Positions 52,051 to 64,000 of a stretch of DNA of 64,000 bases are shown in pieces; within the stretch, counting starts at the first letter, position 1, and each line of letters begins with the position of its first letter. The notes under the pieces are model-generated. The model worked only from the letters and a program-made list of their open reading frames with translations, was not told the DNA's origin and did not search any database. A program made the position numbers and the translations under genes. Source of the DNA: Osedax fenrisi (Eukaryota; Annelida; Polychaeta; Sabellida; Siboglinidae); the NCBI GenBank assembly GCA_964019155.1, contig OZ025240.1:80476090-80540089 (forward strand), read 5' to 3'.

Positions 52051-52112
52051 TTAATAATACTTATGTACATATATTACAAAATATTATAAAAGATATGAAT
52101 TTTTAATATAGA

Positions 52113-53310
52113 TTAGAGATTACATGATATTAAATATTTAATTTTTGAACAAAATTGGTTAAGTGTGGTTTGCCTATTGTATGATTTTATATGTATCGGT
52201 AGATTATTCCAGCAAATGGGTCCATAATAAGTTATATTAAACTTTTTTGCATTGGTATTAACTAAAGGTATTTTAAATTTGTTATTATCGCGCATATTAT
52301 AAGAGTCTTGTAATTTAAATAAATTTATAATTGTTGTTGAAATTTGATAATTTTTAATCCTAAACATAATTTTACAGGCATTATAGAATATTATTTCTTT
52401 AAAAGTTAAAATGTGTTGTTCTTTGTAAATATTATCCACATTAGTTCTATTTTTTTGACGATATAATATTCTTATAGCTTTATTTTGAGCTATACTTATT
52501 TGTTTTGATGTTACATCATAATTATTCCCCCATATATGTGTACAATAAATAAGATGGCAATGAAATACAGAATAATATATTAGTTTTAAAATATTGATGG
52601 GTAAAATATTATTTAGTTTTCTTAGAATTGATAATCCATAATAAAGTTTAGATTTAACCATATTAGTATGTAGTTTCCAATTCATGTTCGAATCAATAAT
52701 TACACCAAGGAGTTTTATTGAGTTTTTTTGAATAATGACAATATTATTTAATATAATAGATAATTTTGCTTTATTATTATTAAATATTAAATAGTTAGTT
52801 TTGCTTAAATTAATTGTCAATTTATTTAATGATAGCCATATATCAAGATTTTTTAAAGTTTTATTCATGGAATTTTCCATAGAATCAATATTATTTTCAC
52901 GGAATATAATAGAAGTGTCATCAGCGAATAAAACAAAATGGCCTTGTGTTTTAATATTGACTATGTCATTTATAAATATTAAAAATAATAGGGGACCGAG
53001 GACAGATCCTTGAGGGACACCAAACTTAATATTCTTTATTTTTGATTTAGACTTATTGAATATTACAAATTGATTTCTATTATTAAGAAAAGATATTAAT
53101 AATTTTAAAGCAACTCCTCTGAAACCATACTTCTCTAACTTATTTATTAATAGATCATGACTGATGGAGTCGAATGCTTTCTTTAAATCTATAGATATAG
53201 CTGCACAATATTTCATTTTATTTGAAGCTATGGTTCCGGTTAGGTCAGTCAATGCGTCGGAAGTTGAAACTCCTTTTTTAAAACCAAATTGTGATTTATT
53301 AATTATTTTA
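52113..53310 (-). CDS. LINE ORF2, reverse transcriptase part
   Basis: Reverse transcriptase palm, thumb and C-terminal tail, about 380 residues from the first Met. Motifs: AISIDLKKAFDSISHDLL, GVPQGSVLGPLLFLIFIND, catalytic FADD at about residues 109-112, SLNKLTINLSKT, KLLGVIIDSNMNWKLH, and the tail YGPICWNNLPIHIKSYN. The frame is open upstream of the Met through SQFGFKKGVSTSDALTDLTG to the point where it meets the upstream frame. It is separated from the endonuclease part by one frameshift and otherwise looks functional. Confidence 0.9.
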
Positions 53311-55114
53311 TTTTTTCCATAAAATCTATATATCTAGATTTTAAGACTTTTTCTAAAATTTTTGAGAAAGATGATAATAGAGAAATTGGCCTATAATTAG
53401 AAGGATCATCAATATTACCAGATTTATATTTAGTTACGACTTTAGCAGTTTTTAGACAATTAGGAAATATACCCTGTTGTATACATAGATTAATTAAATA
53501 TGATAATATATTACTTATTGAAGAAATGATTTGAATAATTAGTTTAAATGAAAAGTTATGAGAATCAGTACTATTTGTTGGTTTACTTTTTTCAACAAAA
53601 TTAGTTATTTCAATTGGATTAGTGGGAGTAATAAATAATGAATTTGTATAATTATTATGTATATAATTAGATGTATTATTGGTATTAAAATTTTTTTCTG
53701 ATTTAGAAGCTAACTTCTCACCTATGTTACAAAAATAATCATTAAATTGTTCACACCGTTTATTATCTTCTATTACATTAAGAACTATATTACCATTTTT
53801 GTTGTTATGTATAATAGTATTTATTTTATTCCATATCTGCTTAGGGTTGTTTCTGTTAGTAATAAAATATTGACTATAGTAATAGCGTTCAGCTTTATTT
53901 ATGATTTTTGAAAGACAATTTTTATATTTTTTATAAATAGTTTCATTAGATACAGAATGTTTTTTTTTTAAGTTTTGGTAAAGTTTATTTTTTTTAATTA
54001 TACATTTTTTAAGGCCCTCTATTAGCCAAGGTTTATTTAAATAAGAATTTTTTGTATATACTTTTTTTTTAGAAAGGAATTTTTGTTTAGAGTTTTCTAA
54101 AGTAGAAATGAATAAGTCAAAAGCATGATGCGCATTATCTATTCTGTATAAAGATGACCAATTATAATTTAGAAGATAGAGCTTAAACTCGCTTATATTA
54201 TTCTGTGTCATATAATATATGAATTCATTATTTTTTTTAATAGAATTGTTAAATTTATTTAATTTATAAATACAAAAAATAGGTAAATGGTCACTTATAT
54301 CATTATATAATAAACCATTAGATATTGGTACATGATTATAATTTGTGTATATGTTATCAATTAAGGTGGACGTTATATTAGTAATGCGTGAGGGTTTGGT
54401 TATTATTGGATGTAGACCTAATGAAATAAGTATATCAATGAAATGAGAGACTTTAGGACAAGTTAATTTTAATATATCAATGTTAAAGTCTCCGCAAAGA
54501 AATATTGTATTATCAGTATAGAGTGTATTAAATAAATTATATATTTCATCTGAAAAATTAATGATATCAAATTCGGGGCATTTATATATACCACTTATTA
54601 TAATATCTTTAGAATTGGGAATTATTAATTTAATGGTAACTATATCAAATTTATTTGGTAATGTTGTACTGAGTGTATCAATAGTTATATATTTAAAAGA
54701 ATTGTTAACGAATATTGAGGTACCTCCACCACGTTTATGATTTCTGGTTATATGTATATTATTATAGTCTAATATAAAATATAGATCTTTATTATATTCA
54801 TTTAACCATGTTTCACTTATAACTATTATATCAAATTTATGGTGTAAAGAATATAAATAATTAGTAATAGAATTAAAATTTTTTACCAGACTACGTGCGT
54901 TAAAGTGTATGATCGATATATTACTATTCGTGTGTATTTGGTTTGGTATATTATCATAGTTACATTGATTATTTATACTATTATAAAGTTGTTTTTTATG
55001 ATGATAAAGAATACTATCGCTAGAATTGAAATCATTATCGAGATTATCTAAAGTTTGTTTATATAAATTATTTTGAAATATATCTTTTCGTGAATTATCG
55101 GCATTCATAATCAT
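53303..55114 (-). CDS. LINE ORF2, apurinic endonuclease and RT fingers
   Basis: A 603-residue frame from Met at 55114. APE-type endonuclease motifs: FNARS (about residue 71), SETW (catalytic Glu about 101), CGDFNID (about 207-213), YNDISDH (about 271-276). All expected catalytic residues are present. It ends with RT fingers NYRPISLLSSFSKILEKVLK and stops just after DFMEKIK. The stop follows a run of six A (53311-53316 on minus); seven would continue in frame into the RT part, so a one-base deletion, or a sequencing error, splits the protein. Confidence 0.9.
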   Translation of the reverse strand: MIMNADNSRKDIFQNNLYKQTLDNLDNDFNSSDSILYHHKKQLYNSINNQCNYDNIPNQIHTNSNISIIHFNARSLVKNFNSITNYLYSLHHKFDIIVISETWLNEYNKDLYFILDYNNIHITRNHKRGGGTSIFVNNSFKYITIDTLSTTLPNKFDIVTIKLIIPNSKDIIISGIYKCPEFDIINFSDEIYNLFNTLYTDNTIFLCGDFNIDILKLTCPKVSHFIDILISLGLHPIITKPSRITNITSTLIDNIYTNYNHVPISNGLLYNDISDHLPIFCIYKLNKFNNSIKKNNEFIYYMTQNNISEFKLYLLNYNWSSLYRIDNAHHAFDLFISTLENSKQKFLSKKKVYTKNSYLNKPWLIEGLKKCIIKKNKLYQNLKKKHSVSNETIYKKYKNCLSKIINKAERYYYSQYFITNRNNPKQIWNKINTIIHNNKNGNIVLNVIEDNKRCEQFNDYFCNIGEKLASKSEKNFNTNNTSNYIHNNYTNSLFITPTNPIEITNFVEKSKPTNSTDSHNFSFKLIIQIISSISNILSYLINLCIQQGIFPNCLKTAKVVTKYKSGNIDDPSNYRPISLLSSFSKILEKVLKSRYIDFMEKIK

Positions 55115-55425
55115 TGGAAAAATAAATAATATGAGATTAATATAGAAAAAAAATGTATAAGATAAAAAATAAATAAATAAAGATATATGTTTATAAAATA
55201 CTCTGATGTAAGTTTTCAGATGTAATTCATTTTATGATATTTTATATCTATGATGTGACTATCTAACGTTTACATATTCTATAATTGTATGCATCTATAG
55301 ATGCATACTATAGTCTATATAATCAGTATAATCTCATAAATCTACTAGTATAGTTTTCTTATTATATGATATATTTCGTAAAGGATAACAATTACTATAT
55401 AGAAACAAATTTTATAATAATATTA

Positions 55426-55456
<31 letters not shown>

Positions 55457-57016
55457 TATATATAAATTTTTAAGAATTTAAAAAAAAAATATATATGTAC
55501 ATAAGTTAATAGTAATAATAATATGAATTAAATAATAGTACGGGATAATAGTAATACGAATTGTGAGTGTAAATCTTTATATCAGGGAGAGTGGTCCTCC
55601 GATACAGCAGATGATTATAGATGATGCCGAGCCGTGTAAACAGAATGTCGTCGAGTATTCGCGTGTATTCTGGCAGATTAACTTTGTATGTTCTTGTAAG
55701 TTCTTGTATGTTGTATTCAGTAGTCGTATTCCAGATAGTACCACGTTTCAGATTGACTAAATGTATAAAAGGTAGAGCAGCAGGATGTATCCGTTAATGG
55801 TTAATAGTGGCTAACCTTATATTGAAGGTAGGTAGGTGACACTACCTAAGGCGCGGCTCCCAGAGGATATCTCCGGGGTATGAAGATTATAGATCGTATG
55901 ATATATTTTAATTATAATTACCGAGTATAAAAGTTAATTATAATTAATGAGTGTAAAATATAATTCTATAATCTTTGTGATTATTATTTATTTGTTTATT
56001 ATTTATTTATTTTTTTTTTTATTTTTTTTTTCTAAGATTAAAACAAATCCTAAATATAATTGTATCTAAATAATAAATGAATATACATTAAAATGCGTTA
56101 TACGCTATGATATATTTCAAACATGTAGGATAATAATATTTAATTAATATTAATATTATATATACTATAACAAATATATAAATACATACTTATTTTTATA
56201 GTAAAAATATAATTAAAGGATATTTATTAGCGAAAGTAAATAAAGCTACTTTAATTTGGTTGCTATTTGGTTGCTATGAATATATTTATATATATAATTC
56301 TAATTATAAAAATAAATCGAGATTCAATGATAAATATATAATCATTTATTAATTAATAATTAACTACTATACATATACACATATATGAATTATGATGACA
56401 GTACATATTACTTAAGTATCTGTAATCATCATATATATATATCATTATTTTATATTCTGAAAATACAATAATTGGTCAACATGGAAACTTCCTCTAGGTC
56501 CTCAAATTTAACATAGGGAGCAATTATATAGTGGATTAAATATACAATATAATGTAACTCATGATTTAGTATCTAATAATATTTACAAACAAATTCTCCT
56601 TTCTTATTAAATACATATTACATTTCATTATTACAATTTATTTATTTTTAATTTCTAGGCTTATAATACATTTCCTGGAAGGAATGTTTTATTTTGAGAA
56701 CATTTTTTGAATAAATTTAATGATAAGATTTTTTATATTATTAAAAATATATATGTATTATGTAAAGTATACAAATTTATTGAAAACTATATAACAATTA
56801 AGTAATAATAATAATAAAATAATTTAAATAAATACAGAAATAAAGATTAATTTTCAAACTGGTGCCTCCTAACATAATTGGAAGTATCAAAAATGATTTG
56901 TTATCAATATTTTAAAGATTTATCTAAATGCATCATTTTAGAATACTTGACTCCATCTTTGCCTACCTCTTTACCTTCCTATATATGTGAACCATTACAG
57001 ATTACAAGATACAAAG
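55115..57016. other. intergenic; possible LINE 5' UTR then A+T-rich DNA
   Basis: Poly-A of about 24 nt at 55433-55456. Between 55560 and 55880 the composition is more balanced, consistent with a 5' UTR of the minus LINE (ending near CTCCGGGGTATGAAG), but no boundary can be proven. From 55890 to 57016 it is A+T-rich with no gene; any promoter of the antistasin-like gene would be here. Confidence 0.4.
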
Positions 57017-57076
57017 ATGATACAAAGATACTTACTATTGGCCACTGTGCTGTACGTTACTTTTGCAGCATATCCA
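57017..57076 (+). CDS. antistasin-like gene exon 1: signal peptide
   Basis: ATG at 57017 gives MIQRYLLLATVLYVTFAAYP, a basic residue, a hydrophobic core and an A-A-Y-P end, typical of a signal peptide. Donor CCA|GTTAGTC in phase 0 fits exon 2. This ATG is in a different frame from the longer open frame at 56878-57081, which I regard as spurious. No TATA-like promoter could be assigned. Confidence 0.6.
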
Positions 57077-57163
57077 GTTAGTCAGCTCCTCCTTATTGTT
57101 CTCTAAGCCTTATACATAGTGTTTATTACATGTGCTGTTCTTTCTTACAGCCCTTAATCTACA

Positions 57164-57196
<33 letters not shown>

Positions 57197-57726
57197 GATA
57201 ACATACCTATTCAAATTTACAATATCATTTTTTAAATTATAATTATGACAATATTTAACATTTAAATAATTTTATATATTATTTTATAATTATATTTTAA
57301 TAATATTATTAAATATTACAACAATAATACTCGTAAATAGAAGATCTTATTTTATAATATTTTTGTATTCTAGGGTATTATTTATTATTAACATAATGAT
57401 TTATATTATTATACATTAAAGTTAAACATGATATATATATATATATATATATATATTGTGTTACACATCCATATATATCTAAACCAGTGGTAGATATCTT
57501 GTTTACATGTATGCAGGTGTACTAATGAATATACTTCAAGAAAACAAACTTACTATAATAGTGTATTTATATATATGCCGTCTAATATGTAATAATATAT
57601 AAGAGTTGCAAGCTAGACTATATTCCACTCAGGGCTACTATGCTATTAATTATGACTACAGACCTTAATATCTAATTATATATGTATTCCTATTAACTAT
57701 TTATTATACCCCACTTATAAATATAT

Positions 57727-57789
<63 letters not shown>

Positions 57790-60700
57790 TGTGTACAAAA
57801 CTGATTATCTAATTATACAGATATAATGTATACAACTTTTTATACAGTATAATCATTTATCACTATATTACATAATAGTTGATATAAACAAATGAATTCA
57901 TAAGATTTCACTTTCAAACAGTGAATAGTTATATAGTTATATAGTTATATATCTTCAGCAAACATTCAGAACTTCTATCATGTATCAGCAATGCACATGT
58001 TTATTGTTAATGTCTAGTCATGCAATGTACAAATAGCTAGTTTAATTTACCAGTAATTAAGTTTTCTCAATGATACTACCTATTCTTATTGATAACATAA
58101 TACATAGCTTGACCTACCAATCCAACAATGTTAAACCACTATACCTATAGCATTGAGTGTACTATTGTTTATATTGCTTACTTCATCATGTCATAGAACT
58201 TTAATATAGCAACATAGGCCAGCCTACTACTTAATCTCATGCATTCTTTACAATAGAGACCCCTTCATACATGCCACTATTGTATAGTACTTGCTTGATT
58301 GTGCTTAATAAGATTTACAATAAAGTATTTCATCTGTTTTATTGTTGTTAATATATCATTTTTAAGAGAATAGTCTTTCTCATTTTATTAAATTATATAT
58401 CATATTAAAAATTAATTCATAAATTTGATATAATTACATACAAGTTAATACTATAACAAAGTATGTGTTTAATAATAAAGTATATTTTACTAGTTAAATC
58501 CGCGCTAACAAATAAATACCATAAAATGCTATATATACAAACAAGTTGTAATAGTGTTTATAATATAAACTTTATATTTAAAAATATACTTTGTATATTT
58601 ACACAAATGTAAACAGGGTGAATAGTGTATGATATATTATTAGAATAATCATACTTAATTATGTGCACAAAGCCTTGCAACTTGTAATGTAAGTCACAAG
58701 TATTCTATATATATAACAATGCAAACATAGATATTCTCTTGGTTAACATTTACATTACCACTGCTGCTGTTGCTGTAGTAACCATACCACCACCACCACC
58801 ACCACCCTTACCAGCATACCATCATTGTAATAGTACTGGGTAGTTTGTGTGGCCATTATTATATAATTACTATGATCAATAAGTGTTGGTGTTTGCATAC
58901 ATGTGTGTGTGTGTGTGTGTATGTTTAATATTTTGACACTACTGGTATTCAGTGCATACACACACATACACATGCACACACCTGCACATACACACACATA
59001 CACAAGATCCTAGTTACTATAATGATAGTATCATGGTGTACATATTCTGTATTAAAATATTATATATTACAATTTGTATGTGTATACATATAATTATTGG
59101 CTCTCTTTAAAATTTAGATTCATTAATAAGAGAGAGGCTTCGGAGGGATATTACAGCCTCTTAGTTATACGTAACATCTCCATCTAACTCCACTTGGTAG
59201 GAATGAGAGGACACTAACACAATAATAACATCATTATCTGCATATTATCCTTACTCCAAGCAATACGCCACATTCATACAGGCCCCACTATATGCTACCC
59301 CTTACCTTCCCTACCTTCTCTCTACAACAGACCACCGATAGCCTTAAAGATCTGCTACGCTGCCATAGAGTGGACATATGCGATGAGTCACTTTGCGAAT
59401 ACGGTACTGGTACTGATGTTAGAGGCTGCCCTAGTTGTGATTGTAGACCTTCACCGTGTCTGGTTAGCTACCCCCCTCTCTATCACCCCTTTCACTCTCT
59501 TGCTCCCCCTCTCTCTATGTCACTCTCCCTCTCACTCCCTATCTCTTTCTCTCCCTCTCTTCCACTCTTTCTCTCTTTCAATCTCTCTCTTTCACTCTCT
59601 CTCTCACTCTATCTCACTCTTTCTCTCACTCTATCTCTCACTCTCTCTCTGTCACTCACTCTCTATATGTCACTCTCTCTATCCTTCTCACTCCCTATCT
59701 ATTTCTATCTCGCTCTCTTCCTTCCTCTCTATCTATTTCTCTCTCTCTCACTCTATCACCCTCTCTCTCTCTCCCATTTCTCCTCTCTTTCTCCCATTTA
59801 TTTTATTAATAGTTCTTTTCAATAAATATACCATTATAGGTAATATCATATCATTAAACTTATTATTGAAATAATGGCATAATAGATAACAATATATTAT
59901 GTGTGTATTTATCATTATTATTAATTAGTTTTCTATTATTAAACAGAATAAAATATTGTTAAGCAATTTATATTAAATCAATATTGTCAAGGTAATAAGA
60001 CTATAATTGCATCTGTATGTATTTTTCACATGTGACAAATGTTATCATAATTATATAATCATAACTAATATTATAGAGAAACTATTGCATAATTTCAAAT
60101 GTAAAAATGTTTCGAAATATATTTTAGATATTATTATTATATTATTTAATTTTTACAATTATAATGGAATTATTCAATTTATCCATGTTTATATCCACAT
60201 TTATATTATTTAAATTTGAATTTATTTTAATATCTATTTTTAAGTTATACTTTATATTATATTAATACTTTTTCACATGCGACATAACATTTAAGATGCA
60301 TATATTTATTGAGTTTATTTAAAAATTATAAATTTTAATAGAATTAATTAGGTACACATTTATTAATTAATTATTTATGTAGAATTAATTAATATAATAT
60401 TCTGTAGAAATTGGCTATAATAACAAAATCTTTAATAATATCGTAAGTTGATACATTGATATACATTTTTATCATTACAATTATCATAAATATTAGTAAA
60501 TTAATTGTGTTAAATAATATAGAAAAATAAATATATAAATTAAAAAAAAATTCACATGTTTTATTTTAATATCTTATACAAATTGAGTGAATTTCTAATT
60601 TTGTAATTAATATCTTAATAATGTCCAACATGAAAAAATCTTACCTTTGTCAACTATTATGTAAACAAGTAGATTCAGTATTAAACTCTTCATATAACTA

Positions 60701-60918
60701 GTATTCATTAGTATTCAGTGCTGCATTAATGAATTAAATAGTGCACCCCACTTTATATAAATCTATCTGTAAAGCATTAAGCATTATTCATACATCACAT
60801 ATATCACACACATACATTATAATATATACAATAATTAACAGCTATATTGGTAGGACCTAGCCACACATGCTTATACTCATGTTGTATTCTCAGATGAATT
60901 CTATATATATATATATAT

Positions 60919-60955
<37 letters not shown>

Positions 60956-61860
60956 GTTCTATTTAAATATTAAGATTTAAATCTATATTATGTTAAAAAT
61001 AAACTACAGTCAGACATCCATGCCTACAGCCTCTCACATACTTATTACGAGTTTATTATGTGCTATACCATATCCAGTCTAGATATTGTGTATTATGTAG
61101 ATTATTATAATATAATTATTACTGTACACTATTTTTAAGACATATATTGTGTGTATTATATTATAATAGGTTAGTAAACATAAATCTAAATTTAGAAAAT
61201 AATCTACAATCTACAATAATCACACATTCACAACCTCATACCCACTACCTCATACCCACTACCTCATACCTACTACCACTACCTCATACCCACTACCTCA
61301 TACCCACTACCTCATACCCACACATTCATCCTCTTACACACAGAACCACGTATGTGAAAGAAGCGGTTATTGCTATGTCAGCTTATGTGGAGGCAATTGC
61401 ATCGAAGCCAAGTGCCGTTAGTATCATACTGATTAGGTATACGTAATGTCTACAGTACACGCGCCCACCTCATCAACCAGGTGCATCTCGCCGTTTACTG
61501 TTGTTTCTATAAATTATCATCTTTTTACGTAATGTATTTTAAATCACTTTTCATGATAAATATATATGATATATTATATATACATATCATATTATAATTA
61601 TAAACTATTAACAATACTAGTTTAGCGTGTTTGTTAGGGGACTGGCGACTCTATATTACGCTGCATGTAAAGTTTAGAGGAAATAGTATTTTTGTATCTA
61701 CTTTTGTAATTATTAAGTTTTTTTAATAATTCTAAAATAATCTTATTAAAAATATATAGCTTTAATATTTGTCTGAATATTTTTAATTAATAGTAAATTT
61801 AAATAATATAAAATTTAATTATTTTTCATAATTAATTAATTATAATATTTGTCAAAATTA

Positions 61861-61901
<41 letters not shown>

Positions 61902-64000
61902 AATAATCATACCTAGAGAGAAATATTCAACTATATTATTTTGAATTAATAAGTAAATCGATTACAAATTTAATATTAATTTATTTATATTAAATATTTT
62001 TGTATACATTTATTGTAGATGTACAAAATGAAAAATAATTATTGTTAGTAATGTAAGAGTATTTATGAGTAATTTAATTTTATTTAGTTCAATAAATAGA
62101 TTTTTACATGTATTTAATGAGAAAAGAGTGTTCTACTAAAAGGGTATTAACTGTTTTTTTTATTTATTCAATATAATATTTAACACAATGATAGATATTA
62201 TATAGATCTATAATAATTTTATTTTTTATAGAATATGAATGAAGATATTTTAAATTTAAACTAATTTAAAGCATTATTCAATGAGTTGATTGTGTTTGAA
62301 TAAGTGATATTAGTAAAAAATAATTATTCCTAGTAAATTGATTCTAAAGATTTACAATAAAATTATGAAAAATGTATGAAAGATATATACATATGATAAA
62401 TTATCACATTATGTTATTAAAGATAAACATGTGAATGCTGATTATTTAAATCTATATATAATATTATTTATTTGTGCTTTTAAAATTCTAAAATGCTATT
62501 AATTCATTAAATTATGACGTTAATAAATTAATTTTTTTTTAAATAATTAATATAATTTATTTAAATGATATATTTTAAAAGTGGTTATTTTAATGTTATA
62601 TTTTACGTAAAAACATTATTTTTATATCATTTTAAAGATAATATTTGATATTTTAATAATACCATATAACAAAATGTGAAACACAATGTTTTGTTCTCAA
62701 GTCGTCGCACACTTTAGTTTAAAGATTTTGTATTCATTATTTATTTGTATATAATAGTTAGTAATTTATATATAATTGTAATATATACGATACAATATAT
62801 AGTTAGTAATTTATAAATAAGTATTACATGTGCTATAAATAGATATGATTGTAAAATAAAAGATATTTATAGATGTTTATAGATATACAATTTATTACAA
62901 AATCAATATTTACACTCCATGTAGCATATTCACTGCCTTTAGAATTAGTTATGTTTAATCACATGTATTTTTAAAACTGTCATAAGTAATATTTCACATA
63001 GATACATCATTTTTACATCATTTTAATCATAATATTTGAAATAACTCAGATTTACTAAAGAAAATATTGAAAATTATTGTTTGTATGTAAAGTGAATAGT
63101 AGCATTTAAGTAAACATAATAATTATTTTCTCTTTTATTGTGTCTTCAATTCTACCCAATATTATAATGAACCTACTGCATATGTTGTAAGATGATGATG
63201 GTCAATGATTTACATGATAGCATAATCAAGTTTCACAAGCTGAAGCACAATCACTAGTGAATAATCCTAGTTAATGATTGTTGAGACATTCTCTATTATA
63301 TTACACGTATGTTCCTCTACAACCATCTCCATCACCACCGTACAGAGGACAAACCTAATGAGGATAACTGCGAAATGGGCGGGGCTTATTGCGCTGAAGC
63401 TTGCCCCCTTGGCTTTGTGGACGATAAGAATGGCTGCAATACATGCGAATGTAAGAAATTTGCATGTCAGGTTAGGTTCAATCCACACCTGCTGCTAATG
63501 CTGCTCCCCCCCCCCACATTATTAGTGGTACCACCCCACTCTATTAGTCTTTGTACCATCACTTGACACGCTATTAAATCTTGAACCCTGTATACTTTTA
63601 TGCATGCTGATGTGAATATGTTTTCTAAGAATAGAGGTGTATTTTCTAATGATTTCTAGTATGTTTATATTAATTTTGAGCAATTTCTATAGTTAAAATA
63701 CAAAATATATAAATTAAACACTGAATATTGATACAATAAACTAATATGTTGTCAATACTTGAACGAAATGTTGTAACTTCTTTTTTAATATCGCAGTCAA
63801 CATTTTAAATAATTTTTCACCATTTTCTTTTTTATAAATATTATAAAGTGGGGACCAACTGAATTAGAATTGATGATTTAACATTGTTTAATAAACAGTA
63901 ACGTTTACTTCTTATTTCAGAATCACCTGTGTGAAGGTGGATTTGTTTGTGAATCAAGGAACATTGACCATTCTCTACCTCAACCATTTTGTGTAGGTCT
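57017..64000 (+). CDS. secreted antistasin-like cysteine-rich protein gene, 3'-incomplete
   Basis: Antistasin-type domains are small disulfide-rich modules best known as serine-protease inhibitors; this product would be secreted. Exons: 57017-57076, 59331-59462, 61344-61416, 63346-63470, 63921 to about 63992. Phases match at each join: 0, 0, 1, 0. Exon 1 is a signal peptide. Exons 2 and 4 are antistasin-like, with a GCPSCDC or GCNTCECK ending. Exons 3 and 5 are shorter and both begin NH(V/L)CE. Donors are mostly GTTAGN. A SINE (59094) lies in intron 1; C/T-rich minisatellites lie at 59470-59800 and 61210-61343. The gene continues beyond the window. The number of exons between those listed cannot be excluded, but none is required by phase. 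Confidence 0.75.
59094..59232 (+). mobile_element. SINE fragment (S5) in intron 1
   Basis: Carries the SINE core without the tRNA-like head: GGCTCTCTTTAAAATTTAG, AAGAGAGAGGCTTCGGAGGG, ATATTACAG, ATCTCCATCTAACTCC, then a GACACTAACACAATAATAAC tail. Confidence 0.65.
59331..59462 (+). CDS. antistasin-like gene exon 2
   Basis: Acceptor TCTCTCTACAACAG, donor CTG|GTTAGC; 132 nt, phase 0-0. It reads TTDSLKDLLRCHRVDICDES then LCEYGTGTDVRGCPSCDCRP, an antistasin-like module with C..C..C...GC..C.C...C spacing. The two long Ser/Leu-rich frames continuing to 59825/59874 are the CT-rich intron, not protein. Confidence 0.75.
59463..59815. repeat. (CTCTCT/CACTCT)n pyrimidine tract
   Basis: Compound CTCTCTCACTCTATCTCACT repeat directly after exon 2's donor, nearly all pyrimidine on the sense strand. 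Confidence 0.92.
59816..61209. other. intron 2 of the antistasin-like gene
   Basis: A+T-rich with an (AT)n tract at 60906-60952; no further exon recognised. Confidence 0.5.
61210..61343. repeat. 15-bp minisatellite at an intron 3' end
   Basis: Units of CTCATACCCACTACC, about six copies with one shortened unit, ending in ACACATTCATCCTCTTACAC and the acceptor of exon 3. Confidence 0.9.
61344..61416 (+). CDS. antistasin-like gene exon 3
   Basis: Acceptor TTACACACAG, donor TGCC|GTTAGT; 73 nt, phase 0 in, phase 1 out. It reads NHVCERSGYCYVSLCGGNCI then EAKC: six cysteines in 24 residues. The plus open frame at 61147-61446 uses a different frame and is spurious. Joined to exon 4 the split codon becomes Gln. 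Confidence 0.7.
61417..63345. other. intron 3 of the antistasin-like gene
   Basis: A+T-rich, with (AT)n at 61866-61898. No additional cysteine-rich exon seen. Confidence 0.5.
63346..63470 (+). CDS. antistasin-like gene exon 4
   Basis: Acceptor CATCACCACCGTACAG, donor CAG|GTTAGG; 125 nt, phase 1 in, phase 0 out. It reads DKPNEDNCEMGGAYCAEACP then LGFVDDKNGCNTCECKKFAC, a clear antistasin-type module (C....YC...CP.GF..D..GC..C.C). The Met at 63309 lies in the intron. Confidence 0.82.
63921..63992 (+). CDS. antistasin-like gene exon 5
   Basis: Acceptor TTCTTATTTCAG; open in phase 0: NHLCEGGFVCESRNIDHSLP then QPFC, followed by GTAGGT near the window end, which could be the donor. It resembles exon 3 in its NH(V/L)CE opening. 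The exact end is uncertain by a few bases. Confidence 0.65.

Noticed and set aside
59463..59874. Ser/Leu-rich frames continuing from the antistasin-like exon 2
   Set aside because: They read the CTCTCT repeat of the intron; the exon ends at the GTTAGC donor at 59463.
61147..61446. 99-codon plus frame over antistasin-like exon 3
   Set aside because: Wrong frame; the cysteine-rich exon reads in another frame between AG at 61343 and GT at 61417.

Overview
This window is nuclear DNA of an invertebrate animal. Its sequence is very A+T-rich and full of (AT)n microsatellites. Real coding sequence is split into short exons with GT..AG introns. The recognisable host exons are a secreted antistasin-type cysteine-rich protein, an M13 (neprilysin/endothelin-converting-enzyme) peptidase exon, and coiled-coil exons. 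Everything else I can name is transposon-derived. There are no bacterial-type operons, CRISPR arrays, rRNA genes or intact tRNA genes. The species cannot be fixed from sequence alone.

Layout. 1-1555: 5'-truncated L2/CR1-like LINE on minus; a sister copy lies at 13535-14153. 2354-2628: first copy of a tRNA-derived SINE family, with others at 26595, 39310, 40262 and 59094. 5165-5540: hairpin and minisatellite. 5598-5732: M13 peptidase exon (minus) next to a 31-bp minisatellite. 8189-9095, 16798-17539, 27014-27892 and 27907-28781: four copies of one TA-flanked non-autonomous DNA transposon; 24117-25069 is a second family of the same design. 15033-15212: 22-bp minisatellite. 17602-21135: huge foldback element. 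21301-21905: 15-bp satellite. 16068-25613 (minus): three coiled-coil exons, probably one host gene. 29690-32640: degenerate LINE pieces (CR1-like and RTE-like). 39834-40653: hAT-type MITE with 8-bp target duplication. 41620-51185: a 9.6-kb pogo-type DNA transposon. 51603-55114 and beyond: nearly intact Jockey/CR1-group LINE on minus. 57017 to window end: antistasin-like gene on plus.

The most striking item is the pogo-type transposon. Its transposase gene (minus) has intact HTH, DDE and C-terminal PHD-like zinc-finger exons with consistent splice phases. Between the DDE exon and the zinc-finger exon lie 13 tandem copies of a mini-exon, six of 51 nt and seven of 57 nt. Every copy is flanked by AG and GT, is open in the required frame, and is phase 1-1, so any number could be included without breaking the frame. 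This looks like an expandable linker cassette inside a selfish element, and I do not know of a described precedent.

The host antistasin gene joins a signal-peptide exon to alternating cysteine-rich exons whose phases match at every junction. In several introns the pyrimidine-rich sequence beside a splice site is a minisatellite. All gene models are read by eye; no alignment or database search was possible.
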